From: Akkermansia muciniphila
GTDB lineage: Bacteria > Verrucomicrobiota > Verrucomicrobiia > Verrucomicrobiales > Verrucomicrobiaceae
Direction of reading: 5' to 3'
Length of the DNA stretch: 64,000 bases
Assembly: GCA_945882215.1 (NCBI GenBank)
Contig: CAMCWM010000001.1
Coordinates: 123,042 to 187,041, forward strand
The number at the start of each line of letters is the position of its first letter. The first letter of the stretch is position 1. The notes below the pieces were generated by a model. It had not been told where the DNA came from, ran no database searches, and saw only the letters and a list, made by a program, of their open reading frames with translations. Position numbers and translations under genes: made by a program. Shown here piece after piece: positions 44,850 to 57,165 of the stretch.

Positions 44850-47369
44850 ATGAAGCCGCCGCTCACCGCCCTGAAGCTCCTTTTGCTCATCGGCGCGATG
44901 CCGGTGGCAGGCGGCGTGCTGGCGGATGAACCGGCGTTTGCCAAAGGCGAGCCGAGTTTCCGCCGCCATGTGATTCCGCTGCTCGGGCGCGCGGGATGCA
45001 GCACGCGCGAGTGCCACGGCTCGTTCTCCGGGCAGGGTGGATTTCAGCTTTCGCTGTTCGGCTACGATTTCGACGCGGATCACAAAGAACTGACGCAGGA
45101 AACCGATGGCGGCGAGGGCGAGGCGCGGGTGAATCCGGTCGATGCCGCGAACAGCCTGCTCGTGACGAAGCCCACCGCGCAGGTGAAGCACAAGGGCAAG
45201 GAACGCTTCAAAAAAGATTCGTGGGAGCATCAGTTGCTGCAACGCTGGATCGCGGATGGCGCGAAGAACGATGAGGCGACGAGCGGCGAATTCGACCGCC
45301 TCGAAGTGCAGCCGCGTGAGATCGTGTTCAAAGCCAGGGGTGAAAAAACCCAGATCAAAGTGCTCGTGCATTGGAAGGGCGGCGAAAGCGAGGATGTGAC
45401 ACAGATCACGCGCTTCCGGACGAACGACGAATCCATCGCCACCATCTCCGAGACGGGTCTCGTTGAGTGCAAAAACAGCGGCGACACACATGTCGTGGCC
45501 TTTTACGACAACGGCGTCACTCCCATTCCGGTGATGCTGCCGGTGAGCGAGTTGGCAGGTGAAAAGTATCCGAATGTCCGCACGCCGACGAAGGTGGACG
45601 AGTTGATCGCCGCCAAACTGCGCAAACTCGGCATCGTGCCGTCGGAGCTGTGCAGCGACGCAGAGTTTTTGCGCCGTGCGAGCCTTGATGTTGCCGGAAC
45701 ATTGCCAACACTTGACGAAGTCACAAAATTCCTCGCCGACAAAGCACCTGACAAGCGCGTGAAGAAAATCGAGGAACTGCTCACTTCACCCGGTCATGCG
45801 GCGTGGTGGGCGACGAAGCTCTGCGACTTCACCGGCAACAGCGCGAAGCAGATCTTCAACGAGAGCGTGACCGAACTGAACGGCGACTTCTCGCGCCAGT
45901 GGTGGGAGTGGATCGAGCGGCGCATCGCGAATAACGAGCCGTATGACAAGCTCGCGGCCGGCATCATCCTGGCGACCAGCCGCAGCAAGCCCGACCAGTC
46001 CTACAAGGACTATGCGCTCGAAATGGCCTCGTATCTGCGGCGCGAGAATCCAGCGGACTTTGCCGCGCGCGAGACGATGCCGCACTACTGGGCGCGCAAG
46101 AACGTGCAGAAGCCGGAGGATCGTGCGTTGTCGTTTGCGCATGCATTCCTCGGCGTGCGCATCGAATGCGCGCAGTGTCACAAGCATCCTTTCGACCAGT
46201 GGACGAAGGCGGACTACGAGCAGTTCCAACAGTTCTTCGAGCCGCTGCGTTACGACAGTAATCTTCGCCGCGATCCCGTGGTCAATTACGTCACCGCCGT
46301 GAAGGAAGTGAGCAAAGTCGTCGGCACCGGCAAAGAAATGCAGATGCGCGAGGCCCAGAGCGCTGAAATCCGCCGCCGCATTGAAGCGGGCGAGCTCATC
46401 CCGATTCACGAGGTGTATGTCACCACGCGCAATCCACGCAACACCATCGCTCGGATGATGGACAACATGCGCGCCTACTCAGGCCGTGTGCTCACCCCGA
46501 AGCTGCTCGGCGGCGACCAGGTGCTGATCAAGGAATACGCCGATCCGCGCGAGCCGCTGATGCAATGGCTGCGCAGCAAGGACAATCCCTTCTTCGCCCG
46601 CGCCTTCGTGAACCGCGTGTGGGCCGCCTATTTTCATCGCGGCCTCGTCGAGCCTGCCGACGACATCAATCTCGCCAATCCGCCGGTGAATGCGGAGCTG
46701 ATGGACTACCTCGCCGGTGAATTCATCGCGCACGGCTACGACATGCGGCACCTTCACCGGCTCATTTTGACCAGCGACACCTACCAGCGCAGCTGGCGCC
46801 CGAATGCGACGAACGAACTCGACGAACGGAACTTCAGCCGCTTCGTGATGCGGCGTTTGCCTGCGGAAGTGCTGCTAGATGCGATGACAATGGCCACGGC
46901 AGCAGACGGAAAACAGCTCCCCTTTGCCAACGACACGAAAAATCGCGAGATCGGCCCGAATGTGGCCGCATTCGGCCTCGCGGAGGCATTTGCGGGCAAA
47001 AACATGCCGGACCACGCGCTGACGATTTTTGGCAAATCGGCCCGCGAGACGAACTGCGACTGCGAACGCGCCTCCGTGCCCACGCTGCTGCAATCCCTCT
47101 ACATGCGCAACGATCCCGAGATGCTCGCGCGCATCGAGAACCAGCGCGGAAGCACGCCCGCGTGGATCTCAGAGCTGCGCGCGGCAAAACAACTCCCCGA
47201 TGACAAAATGATTACTGAGACCTTCCTGCGCACGCTCAGCCGCCCACCCACGACGGAGGAACTGCAAAAGGCGCGCACCGACATCGATGCAGCATCTGAT
47301 CCGATCGACGGCCTGCGCGATCTGCTCTGGGCTTTGCTGAACACGCGCGAGTTTACCGTGAATCATTGA
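44850..47369 (+). CDS. DUF1549/DUF1553 protein with CX4CH cytochrome-like motif and Ig-like segment
   Basis: RRHVIPLLGRAGCSTRECHGSFSGQGGFQLSLFGYDFDADHKELTQ; VKVLVHWKGG..EDVTQITRFRTNDESIATISETGLVECKNSGDTHV (Big_2-like); CAQCHKHPFDQWTKADYEQFQQFF; NRVWAAYFHRGLVEP. Confidence 0.92.
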   Translation: MKPPLTALKLLLLIGAMPVAGGVLADEPAFAKGEPSFRRHVIPLLGRAGCSTRECHGSFSGQGGFQLSLFGYDFDADHKELTQETDGGEGEARVNPVDAANSLLVTKPTAQVKHKGKERFKKDSWEHQLLQRWIADGAKNDEATSGEFDRLEVQPREIVFKARGEKTQIKVLVHWKGGESEDVTQITRFRTNDESIATISETGLVECKNSGDTHVVAFYDNGVTPIPVMLPVSELAGEKYPNVRTPTKVDELIAAKLRKLGIVPSELCSDAEFLRRASLDVAGTLPTLDEVTKFLADKAPDKRVKKIEELLTSPGHAAWWATKLCDFTGNSAKQIFNESVTELNGDFSRQWWEWIERRIANNEPYDKLAAGIILATSRSKPDQSYKDYALEMASYLRRENPADFAARETMPHYWARKNVQKPEDRALSFAHAFLGVRIECAQCHKHPFDQWTKADYEQFQQFFEPLRYDSNLRRDPVVNYVTAVKEVSKVVGTGKEMQMREAQSAEIRRRIEAGELIPIHEVYVTTRNPRNTIARMMDNMRAYSGRVLTPKLLGGDQVLIKEYADPREPLMQWLRSKDNPFFARAFVNRVWAAYFHRGLVEPADDINLANPPVNAELMDYLAGEFIAHGYDMRHLHRLILTSDTYQRSWRPNATNELDERNFSRFVMRRLPAEVLLDAMTMATAADGKQLPFANDTKNREIGPNVAAFGLAEAFAGKNMPDHALTIFGKSARETNCDCERASVPTLLQSLYMRNDPEMLARIENQRGSTPAWISELRAAKQLPDDKMITETFLRTLSRPPTTEELQKARTDIDAASDPIDGLRDLLWALLNTREFTVNH

Positions 47370-47399
47370 TCTTCTCTTCAAACTCAACCGCAACACACC

Positions 47400-48698
47400 A
47401 TGAACCGTCTGCATCGTGATCCTTTTCTCCGCCGCGACTTTTTGCGCGTCGGATCGCTCGCCGGGATCGGTCTCGGCTTGTCGGAGTATCTTGCCCTCGC
47501 CGAAAGCGGCGGCGTGAACAGCAACGCAAAGGCCAAAGCGGCCATCTTTGTGCGTCTCGGCGGCGGGCCGAGCCACATGGACACCTTTGACCTCAAGCCC
47601 GGCGCGCCGGACACGCATCGCGGCGAGTTCAAGGAGATCGCCACCAACGTGCCCGGCATCCGCATCTGCGAGCATCTGCCGAAGCTGGCGCAGTGCGCGG
47701 ACAAATACGTCATCCTGCGCGGCGTGAGCCACAACCTCGCGGCGCATGAACTCGGTACGCAGTATCTCGGCACCGGCAACCGGCCCCTGCCCGCGCTGCG
47801 CTACCCGAACTACGGCGCGGTGATCTCGAAGGAACTCAAGGCGGCGATGGAGATTCCACCCTTCGTCTCGATTCCGGGCGAAAAAGAAGATGCCACGGGC
47901 TATCTCGGTGTCGAGTTCGGCCCGTTTGAGACGGGCGCGACACCGCAGGCCGGCAGGTCGATGGAGATTCGCGGGTTGTCGCTTGGTAAAGGCATCACGC
48001 TTGCCGATGTGGACCGCCGTCAGGACATGCTGCAGCGCTACGACCAGGCGTTTGGTGATTTCGCGCAGAAGGACAAGCTGCTGGCCGGCATGGAGCAGTT
48101 CAGCCAGCGCGCGTATGCGATGATGCGCTCCGAGCGCACACGCGATGCGTTCGATCTCGCGCGTGAATCGAGCTCAATCTCGGGCCTGTTCGGCACCGAG
48201 CCGTTCTCGCAGAGCTGCCTGCTCGCCACGCGCCTCGTCGAGGCCGGTGTGCGCTTTGTCACAGTCAATCTCACCGGCTGGGACACGCACACGGACAACT
48301 TCGGCCAGCTCAAAAACCGTCTGCTGCCCACACTCGACGCCGGATTGAGCGGTTTGTTCCTCGCATTGCATGAGAAGGGCCTGCTGGCCTCCACGTCGGT
48401 CTTCGTCACCGGTGAGTTCGGCCGCACACCGATCATCAACGCCCGTGGCGGCCGCGATCACTGGCCGCGTGCCATGTGCTGCCTCTTCGCTGGCGGCGGC
48501 ATCGCCGGTGGCCGCGTGATCGGCGAGTCCGACGCCAAAGGCGAAGGCCCGAAGGACAAAGGCATCACGCCCGACGACGTCGCGGCCACCTTTTACCAGT
48601 CTCTCGGTATCGACCCGCATAAAGAATACCAAACCCCGACCGGACGGCCGATGCAGATCGTCCGCAACGGCACGCCGATTCGTGAGGTGTTGGGTTGA
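47400..48698 (+). CDS. DUF1501 domain protein
   Basis: RRDFLRVGSLAGIGLGLSEYLALAES; AAIFVRLGGGPSHMDTFDLKPGAPD; FVTGEFGRTPIINARGGRDHWPRAMCCLFAGGGIAGG. Confidence 0.93.
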   Translation: MNRLHRDPFLRRDFLRVGSLAGIGLGLSEYLALAESGGVNSNAKAKAAIFVRLGGGPSHMDTFDLKPGAPDTHRGEFKEIATNVPGIRICEHLPKLAQCADKYVILRGVSHNLAAHELGTQYLGTGNRPLPALRYPNYGAVISKELKAAMEIPPFVSIPGEKEDATGYLGVEFGPFETGATPQAGRSMEIRGLSLGKGITLADVDRRQDMLQRYDQAFGDFAQKDKLLAGMEQFSQRAYAMMRSERTRDAFDLARESSSISGLFGTEPFSQSCLLATRLVEAGVRFVTVNLTGWDTHTDNFGQLKNRLLPTLDAGLSGLFLALHEKGLLASTSVFVTGEFGRTPIINARGGRDHWPRAMCCLFAGGGIAGGRVIGESDAKGEGPKDKGITPDDVAATFYQSLGIDPHKEYQTPTGRPMQIVRNGTPIREVLG

Positions 48699-48728
48699 TC
48701 GGCCGCCTCAACTCCATCCGCGTTCAAC

Positions 48729-50039
48729 ATGAAACACTGGCCATTATTCTTCATCATAGCGACCACTCTCATGGCCGCAGACACGCAAAACTGGCCGCAG
48801 TATCGTGGCGCAAACTCAGATGGACTCGGCGAGGGCGCGACACTGCCGGAGACGTGGAGCGAGACGGAGAATGTGGTGTGGAAGGTGAAAGTGCCGGGCT
48901 GGGGCTGGTCATCGCCGATTGTGTGGGGCGACAAGATTTTTGTGACCTCGGCGGTGGGGGAGAAGGAACTGCCGACGCCGCATGTGGGCGGTTATCCAGG
49001 TGGGCATGTCGGTACCGGCGAGGTGCATCGCTGGATGCTTTACTGCCTCGATTTCGAGACTGGAAAAATCCTGTGGGAGTTCGAGGCGCACCAAGGCATC
49101 CCGCCGCAGATGCGACACCCGCGCAATTCCTTCGCCTCAGAGACACCCGTGACAGACGGCGAGCGCGTGTATGCCTGGTTTGCGAACATCGGCCTCTTTT
49201 GCTGCGACATGAACGGCAAGAAACTTTGGGAGCGCCGCTGGCCGAGCTACCCGATGCGCGATGGCTGGAACACCGGCACCTCGCCCGAGCTGCACGGCGG
49301 GCGCGTCTTCATTCAGAACGACAACGATCAGGAATCCTGGCTCGAAACGGTGGACAAACTCACGGGCAAGACGCTCTGGCGTGTGCCACGCGATGAGCGC
49401 AGCACCTGGTCCACGCCGTATGTGTGGGAAAGCGGGCAGCGCACCGAGTTGGTGACCATCGGCATGAAAAAGATCCGCTCCTATGCGCCGGAGGACGGCG
49501 CGTTGCTGTGGGAAATCAGCGGCACCGCCGGTTTGGTGAGCCAGATCCCGATGTCGAAGCACGGACTGCTCTATGCGGGTGCCGGTTATCATTATGGACC
49601 GCTTTATGCGATCAAACCCGGCGCGAAGGGTGACATCACGCTGCAAGGCGACGCAACGAGCAATGAGTTCATCGCGTGGTCGCAGAAGCGCGGCTCCAGC
49701 ATCCATCCTGGCTACCTCATCAGCGGCGACCGGCTCTTCGTCTGCTACGACTCCGGCCTGCTCGGCTGCTTCAACGCGAAGACCGGAGAGGAGATCATCG
49801 CCAAGCAGCGGCTGAACACGAAGGGCGGCCGCTTTTACGCCTCGCCCTGGGCCTACAATGGCCGCGTCTTCATGCTGAACGAAAATGGCGACACTTGGGT
49901 GATCGAAGACAGCTCCGAATACAAACTCGTGCGCAAGAACTCCCTCGGCGACGTCGCCTGGGCCACACCGGCCATCGCACGCGGCAGTTTGTTCATCCGC
50001 ACTTTCTCGTCGCTGTTTCGCATCCAAAACAAAAAGTGA
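48729..50039 (+). CDS. PQQ-like beta-propeller repeat protein
   Basis: NWPQYRGANSDGLGEGATLPETWSETENVVWKVKVPGWGWSSPIVWGDKIFVTSA; LETVDKLTGKTLWRVPRDERSTWSTPYVW. Confidence 0.9.
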   Translation: MKHWPLFFIIATTLMAADTQNWPQYRGANSDGLGEGATLPETWSETENVVWKVKVPGWGWSSPIVWGDKIFVTSAVGEKELPTPHVGGYPGGHVGTGEVHRWMLYCLDFETGKILWEFEAHQGIPPQMRHPRNSFASETPVTDGERVYAWFANIGLFCCDMNGKKLWERRWPSYPMRDGWNTGTSPELHGGRVFIQNDNDQESWLETVDKLTGKTLWRVPRDERSTWSTPYVWESGQRTELVTIGMKKIRSYAPEDGALLWEISGTAGLVSQIPMSKHGLLYAGAGYHYGPLYAIKPGAKGDITLQGDATSNEFIAWSQKRGSSIHPGYLISGDRLFVCYDSGLLGCFNAKTGEEIIAKQRLNTKGGRFYASPWAYNGRVFMLNENGDTWVIEDSSEYKLVRKNSLGDVAWATPAIARGSLFIRTFSSLFRIQNKK

Positions 50040-50045
50040 CCCGCC

Positions 50046-50657
50046 ATGAACCTTCCGCGCATTCTCCTCATTTGGGCGGCCACCAGCGCCATGCTGCTTG
50101 CCCAGGAATCGACCACGCTCAAAGTCGTGAAGGATCGCGCCGAACGCGGCACGCTGAGTGATCAGCGCCAGCTTGTGCGCGGCGACACGGGCAAGTGGAA
50201 CGACGCTGCCACGCTGCAACATGCTCCGCCGCTTGCGCAGAAACCGCAAGGCATGTCGCTCGACGACTGGTCGGAGCAGTTGATGGAGAACAAACCGCAA
50301 ACCACCGCCATTGACGACAACTGGCTCATCTTCCGCACTCGCCAGCTCGACGACAACGACCGCGTGTGGGTCGAAAAGATCGAGCGCAGTGGCAATGAGT
50401 TCACCATCACGATGCACGAGGCCATCTGGCAGGGGAACTACTTCAAAACCTTCACCTGGTATGAAGTCACCGCCGTGAACCTCGGCAAGCTCCCAGCGGG
50501 CGACTACACCGTGAAGTGGATTGTTAAACCGCTTACCTTCAAACAACTCGAAAAGCCCCGCGAAGCCCAGAACAACTACCAGACGAACTGGCCGACGGAC
50601 GATCAACCAGGCAGCAGCAAACCCGTAGAATTGAAGGCCAGCTTTTCGGTTCGTTGA
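50046..50657 (+). CDS. Secreted hypothetical protein
   Basis: Signal peptide MNLPRILLIWAATSAMLLAQES; tightly spaced between two PQQ-propeller genes. Confidence 0.7.
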   Translation: MNLPRILLIWAATSAMLLAQESTTLKVVKDRAERGTLSDQRQLVRGDTGKWNDAATLQHAPPLAQKPQGMSLDDWSEQLMENKPQTTAIDDNWLIFRTRQLDDNDRVWVEKIERSGNEFTITMHEAIWQGNYFKTFTWYEVTAVNLGKLPAGDYTVKWIVKPLTFKQLEKPREAQNNYQTNWPTDDQPGSSKPVELKASFSVR

Positions 50658-50676
50658 CGTTTTAACTCCACACACT

Positions 50677-51936
50677 ATGCGCCTGTTCCTTTTTCTCTTC
50701 ATCTCCATCAGCCTCCACGCCGCCGACTGGCCGCAGTTTCGCGGTCCCACTGGCGATGGCGTCACCACGGACACGAATCTGCCGCTGACGTGGAGCGAGA
50801 AGGAAAATCTCGTCTGGCGCACGGAGCTGCCGGGACCGGGTTCGTCGAGTCCGGTCATCGCGGGGGATAAAATCTTCCTCACCAGCTACAGCGGCTACGG
50901 GATCGACGTGAAGGAGCCTGGCGACATGGCGAAGCTCAAACGCCATGCTTTGTGTCTCGACAAGAAGACCGGCAAAATCCTGTGGAATCACGAGATCACG
51001 ACCGATCTGCCGAACAAGCCCTACACCGGCACTTACATCACCACGCACGGCTACGCGTCGAGTTCGGCCGTCACGGATGGCAAGGGTGTCTTCTTCTTCA
51101 TGGCGAACGCGGGCGTGTTTGCCTACACCGTGGATGGAAAACCGGTTTGGAACGTCAGCGTCGGCGAAAAGGCTCACGACTGGGGCGTCGGCTCATCGCC
51201 CATTCTTTATGGCGAGCTGCTGATCGTGAACGCCGCGCTCGAAAGCAATCAACTTGTCGCTTTGGACCGCAAAACAGGCAAAACCGTGTGGAGCGCCACC
51301 GGCTTCCCCGCGTCCTGGAACACGCCCACCATCGTGAAGGTTGATGGACACGACGAACTCGTCGTGAACTCCAACGGCAAGCTGCGTGCCTTTGATCCGA
51401 AGGACGGCAATGAACTGTGGTTCTGCAACAGCATCAAAGCCGCCGAGCTTTGCCCCAGCGTCGTCGCGCATGACGGCGTCATCTTTATCATCGGGCATCC
51501 CGGAGGCCAAAGTCAGGCCGTCAAAGCCGGTGGTAAAGGAGATGTGAGCGCCACGAACATCCTCTGGCAGGCGCAGAAGGGCAGCAACGTTGGCTCGCCA
51601 GTTTACAAGGACGGTCATCTCTACTTCATCAACGACTCACGTGGCGTCGCCACCTGCCTTGATGCCAAGACGGGTGCGGTCGTGTATGAGCAGCCGCTCG
51701 CGTCACGCCAGAAGCGCGACCGCTGGTATTCCACGCCGCTGCTTGCCGGAGACAAAATGTACTGCGTGGGCCGCGAGACCGGCACCTACGTCATTGCCGC
51801 CAAGCCGCAGTTCGAACTCCTCGCCACCAACGTCATCTCCGGTGACGACAGCATCAGCAACGCCAGCCCCGCCGTGTCAGACGGCCAGATTTTCCTCCGT
51901 TCGAACAAATACGCTTACTGCTTTGGCAAAAAGTGA
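50677..51936 (+). CDS. PQQ-like beta-propeller repeat protein
   Basis: DWPQFRGPTGDGVTTDTNLPLTWSEKENLVWRTELPGPGSSSPVIAGDKIFLTSYSG; similar opening to the 48729-50039 protein. Confidence 0.9.
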   Translation: MRLFLFLFISISLHAADWPQFRGPTGDGVTTDTNLPLTWSEKENLVWRTELPGPGSSSPVIAGDKIFLTSYSGYGIDVKEPGDMAKLKRHALCLDKKTGKILWNHEITTDLPNKPYTGTYITTHGYASSSAVTDGKGVFFFMANAGVFAYTVDGKPVWNVSVGEKAHDWGVGSSPILYGELLIVNAALESNQLVALDRKTGKTVWSATGFPASWNTPTIVKVDGHDELVVNSNGKLRAFDPKDGNELWFCNSIKAAELCPSVVAHDGVIFIIGHPGGQSQAVKAGGKGDVSATNILWQAQKGSNVGSPVYKDGHLYFINDSRGVATCLDAKTGAVVYEQPLASRQKRDRWYSTPLLAGDKMYCVGRETGTYVIAAKPQFELLATNVISGDDSISNASPAVSDGQIFLRSNKYAYCFGKK

Positions 51937-52640
51937 CTCTCGATGAAACCATGAAGCTGCTCGAATCCAAGGGCAGCGAGCAGACTCGGAAGACTTTCCG
52001 ACGCCATGGGGCGCCGGAGTCGATGTTTGGGGTCAAGGTGGGTGATTTGAAGCCCATCGCGAAGTTGATCAAAGGCGATCAAGGGCTGGCGATGGAGCTT
52101 TATGCCACCGGGAACAGCGATGCGATGTATCTGGCCGGATTGGTGGCGGATGGGGCGAAGATGAAGCGGGCGGATCTCGATCGCTGGGCGAAACAGGCCA
52201 CCTGGCAGATGATTTCTGGTTCCACGGTGCCGTGGGTGGCTTCGGAGCATCCGGAAGCTGTCGGGATGGCGCTGAAGTGGATCGATTCGCTCAAAGAAGA
52301 GATCGCGGTGGCGGGCTGGGCCACGCTTTCGTCCGTGGTGAGCGTGTGGCCGGATGAAAAGCTGCCGCTGAAGCAACTCAATGCCTTGTTGAAGCAGGTG
52401 GTGAAGTCGATCCACGCCGCTCCGAACCGCGTGCGCTATGCGATGAACAACTTCATCATCTGCTGCGGCACCTATGTCGCTCCGCTGGCGGACAAGGCTG
52501 TCACCGCCGCTCGAAAGATGGGACGTGTCGAAGTGGACATGGGCAACACCGACTGCCAGGTGCCGGATGCGGAGTCTTACATCATCAAAAGCCGTCGTGG
52601 CCTGCCGGTGGCTCCGAAGCGCAAGACGACGCGGTGCTGA
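51933..52640 (+). CDS. DNA alkylation repeat protein (AlkD-like HEAT repeat)
   Basis: GTG start overlapping upstream stop (GTGA); MKLLESKGSEQTRKTFRRHGAPESMFGVKVGDLKPIAKLIKGDQGLAMELYATGNSDAMYLAGLVAD. Confidence 0.85.
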   Translation: MTLDETMKLLESKGSEQTRKTFRRHGAPESMFGVKVGDLKPIAKLIKGDQGLAMELYATGNSDAMYLAGLVADGAKMKRADLDRWAKQATWQMISGSTVPWVASEHPEAVGMALKWIDSLKEEIAVAGWATLSSVVSVWPDEKLPLKQLNALLKQVVKSIHAAPNRVRYAMNNFIICCGTYVAPLADKAVTAARKMGRVEVDMGNTDCQVPDAESYIIKSRRGLPVAPKRKTTRC

Positions 52641-52651
52641 CCGTAGCAGGA

Positions 52652-52690
52652 GTTTTCCAACTCGTGCATCCACGGGCTAGAAAGCCCGTG
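52652..52690. repeat. Short hairpin element GTAGCAGGAGTTTTCCAACTC...CACGGGCT-AGAA-AGCCCGTG
   Basis: Perfect 8-bp stem, 4-nt loop at 52671-52690; adjacent GAGTT-TTCC-AACTC. Follows an AlkD-like gene stop. Confidence 0.6.
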
Positions 52691-52710
52691 CCACGTCGTT
52701 CAAGACCATC

Positions 52711-53580
<870 letters not shown>

Positions 53581-53607
53581 ATCGGCGTCATCTGCGAAAT
53601 CTGCGGA

Positions 53608-54072
53608 CTATTCCCCAATCCACACCGGTGTTCCCACCGGCACGAGATCGAACAGCTCGATCACCTCACGGTTCCGCATGCGCACGCAACCGTGGCTGCC
53701 GGGCCTGCCGATGCCGTTCTCGTCGTTCGTTCCATGAATGTAAATGTAGCGCTGGAACGTGTTCGCATTGCGCGGCTCCAGCCCATGCAGCCAGAGGATG
53801 CGGGTGAGCACGAAGTCGGACTTCGTGTCCATGCCCGGCGTCCACATGCCCATGGGCTGCCGTGATTTGAAAATCGTGCAGCACTCCGCTCCGTCGCCAT
53901 GCTTCTCCTTCACCACGAAGCAGCCCAGCGGCGTCTTGTTGCTGCCTTCGGTGAACCCGATGCCGAACTTCGACGTGGAGCAGGCCCACTCACGCACGAT
54001 CCGATGCCCGTCGAACAACCGCAAGCGCTGCGTGCCGATGCTGACTTCGAGGCGTGGGTTCGTGAGGTTCAT
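53608..54072 (-). CDS. L,D-transpeptidase (YkuD)
   Basis: [87 protein letters not shown]. Confidence 0.93.
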   Translation of the reverse strand: MNLTNPRLEVSIGTQRLRLFDGHRIVREWACSTSKFGIGFTEGSNKTPLGCFVVKEKHGDGAECCTIFKSRQPMGMWTPGMDTKSDFVLTRILWLHGLEPRNANTFQRYIYIHGTNDENGIGRPGSHGCVRMRNREVIELFDLVPVGTPVWIGE

Positions 54073-54584
54073 GCAGTCTTCTGGCTCAACAGCTTCTCGT
54101 AACGGAGCCGATCCGTCTCCGAGAAGCAACAAAAGATGATCCTGCGCAGCGATGAAGGTGCTGCGAAGAATTCACGCACGGCACCGACGGCGATTACCGC
54201 CGCATCATCCGCTGGATAGCCGTAAACACCGGTCGAGATGCACGGGAAGGCGATGCTTTGCAGTCCGTGTTCTACGGCGATTTGAAGCGAGTTTCGGTAG
54301 CACGAGCGCAGCAGCTCCGTCTCGCGCTTGCCGCCATCCACCCAAATCGGTCCGACGGTGTGGATGACATGCCTCGCTTTGAGACGATAGCCCTGCGTGA
54401 TCTTGGCCTCACCGGTGCGGCAACCGTTCAGCATGCGGCATTCCGCCAGCAGTTCAGGTCCTGCCGCACGATGGATCGCCCCATCGACACCACCACCCCC
54501 GAGCAGTGATGAATTGGCCGCATTGACGATGGCATCCACGTCGAGCGTGGTGATGTCCGCACGGATGGCCTCCAGGGTGGTCAT
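54069..54584 (-). CDS. Macro-domain protein (O-acetyl-ADP-ribose deacetylase, YmdB-like)
   Basis: [74 protein letters not shown]...[15 protein letters not shown]. Confidence 0.94.
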   Translation of the reverse strand: MTTLEAIRADITTLDVDAIVNAANSSLLGGGGVDGAIHRAAGPELLAECRMLNGCRTGEAKITQGYRLKARHVIHTVGPIWVDGGKRETELLRSCYRNSLQIAVEHGLQSIAFPCISTGVYGYPADDAAVIAVGAVREFFAAPSSLRRIIFCCFSETDRLRYEKLLSQKTA

Positions 54585-54697
54585 GGAGGCTGATTTCAGC
54601 CGGAGAAGTGCTTTCAGGCAAGCACCTTTCCCGTCCTTGCATCCGGCCCGCTTGCTCGTAGTATCGCGGCCCTTTTTCAACCCCCAAACCTGATACC

Positions 54698-55723
<1,026 letters not shown>

Positions 55724-55781
55724 ATAGTTCCAGTCCAAACAGACAAGTGCTATTGCCATGTTGTTGGCAAAGCCTGTCAGT

Positions 55782-57098
55782 TCATTTGGGTAAAAAAACC
55801 AAGCGGAAGTCCCACATCTCCAGTTCACAAGTTTTGCCTGGCTGGAGTGTCGCAGGCAGGTCAAGAGTTGCAGTGATGTTCAAGTCCGAAAGCTTTTCTG
55901 GCTGCCGATTAGTGCCGAATGCGCCAGCAGCTCCCAAAGGTAGTGTGGGCAAGTAATACAAGACTTTCTGAACATGAGGAGTGTCAGTATCAGTAATAAT
56001 ACAAGGTGTCCTGGGGATGGAAAAGGAACCAAAGGAACTAGCGGCAAAACTAACGGCAGCGTCCGTGAGATTACTCCAGCCAGGCCTCCTCAAGAGGAAT
56101 GAGATTGCCGCCAAAGGCGGTGTCTTATCATCATAGACTCGCGCATCACCTCGAAACTGCAGATCGGCCGTCATCTCGTAGTAGTGCTTCTCATCTGATT
56201 GAGGGTTCTGTAAATTCTGCATGGAATAGCGCAAAACACCATCACGCTGCATTACAAGATCTGCTTTTTCGCCAGTCGGCGTGGGAGGGAGGTATTCCAG
56301 TGTTCTTCCCTTGAAACTCTTGGCATTTCCTTGGGCTTTCTTTTTCAGATAAGCTTTCGGATCACTCCAAATCACGAATGCGCCATCCTTTGTAGAGTTG
56401 CGTTGATTGGCCCGTAGAATGATCAATGGCACGGAGGCCAACGCGGCCTTTTCATAATTGGCATCCAGCTTGATTTCATCTGCTGTCATGACACGTGGCT
56501 GTGACGCGCCAGAAATTGTAATCTCCACAAGCGTGCCTGCTTTCACCTGACCACCTTGCTTGCCTTGGCTGAGCGTCAAAGCTACCGTTCCCTCATGAGT
56601 GCCCACAATTTCACGCTGGCCAGTGAGGGCAAAAAACTTCGTGCCTTTGACCGCGAGCAAGGCAGCAGGAGTTTTGAGGCGAAACTCGCCCTTACCCCGA
56701 TTTTGAAGAAGGTTACCATTGATGTTGAGGAACAATTGCCCCTTCAAGAGTTCCAAGCTGTGCAACGCGTCTCTCTCATCTGGGATTTTGACTTCCGTAT
56801 CCGGCCCGAGCCGGGCGGTTCCCATGATGACTTCTTCTCCCAATGCCACCGAAACCCCAGCGCCACTGCCTGTTCTGATGGTTTGACCCGGTCTGGCTGC
56901 GGAGAGGACATTCGCTTGTGAATTTTTTTTCTTGGAGATCTTGTCCTCCGCCGCACGGCTGGTGGAACCGGAGGTCACTTCACCTAAAGCCGCAAACGGA
57001 TGAGCAGAGCTTACTTTCGCGACCGCTGTCTGGCCAGAACAGGTGACTCCAAAGACCAAACTGCACCCTAATAGATAGCAACAAAGGGAGTTGTACAT
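55782..57098 (-). CDS. FecR-domain secreted protein (paralogue 1)
   Basis: TARLGPDTEVKIPDERDALHSLELLKGQLFLNINGNLLQNRGKGEFRLKTPAALLAVKGTKFFAL...IVGTHEGTVALT; signal-like N-terminus. Confidence 0.85.
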   Translation of the reverse strand: MYNSLCCYLLGCSLVFGVTCSGQTAVAKVSSAHPFAALGEVTSGSTSRAAEDKISKKKNSQANVLSAARPGQTIRTGSGAGVSVALGEEVIMGTARLGPDTEVKIPDERDALHSLELLKGQLFLNINGNLLQNRGKGEFRLKTPAALLAVKGTKFFALTGQREIVGTHEGTVALTLSQGKQGGQVKAGTLVEITISGASQPRVMTADEIKLDANYEKAALASVPLIILRANQRNSTKDGAFVIWSDPKAYLKKKAQGNAKSFKGRTLEYLPPTPTGEKADLVMQRDGVLRYSMQNLQNPQSDEKHYYEMTADLQFRGDARVYDDKTPPLAAISFLLRRPGWSNLTDAAVSFAASSFGSFSIPRTPCIITDTDTPHVQKVLYYLPTLPLGAAGAFGTNRQPEKLSDLNITATLDLPATLQPGKTCELEMWDFRLVFLPK

Positions 57099-57165
57099 GA
57101 TCGAATGTGGCCGGTTATCCTAGGAGCGTCAACACGCCGTCTCCCACATTACCTGCGTGCTGGTC

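Noticed and set aside
49137-50882. 581-aa minus-strand ORF
   Set aside because: Spans antisense to two PQQ-propeller genes and their intergenic gap; no domain recognised.
53590-53605. Direct repeat ATCTGCG-AA-ATCTGCG after the esterase stop
   Set aside because: Only two units and 9-bp spacing; too short to distinguish from chance.
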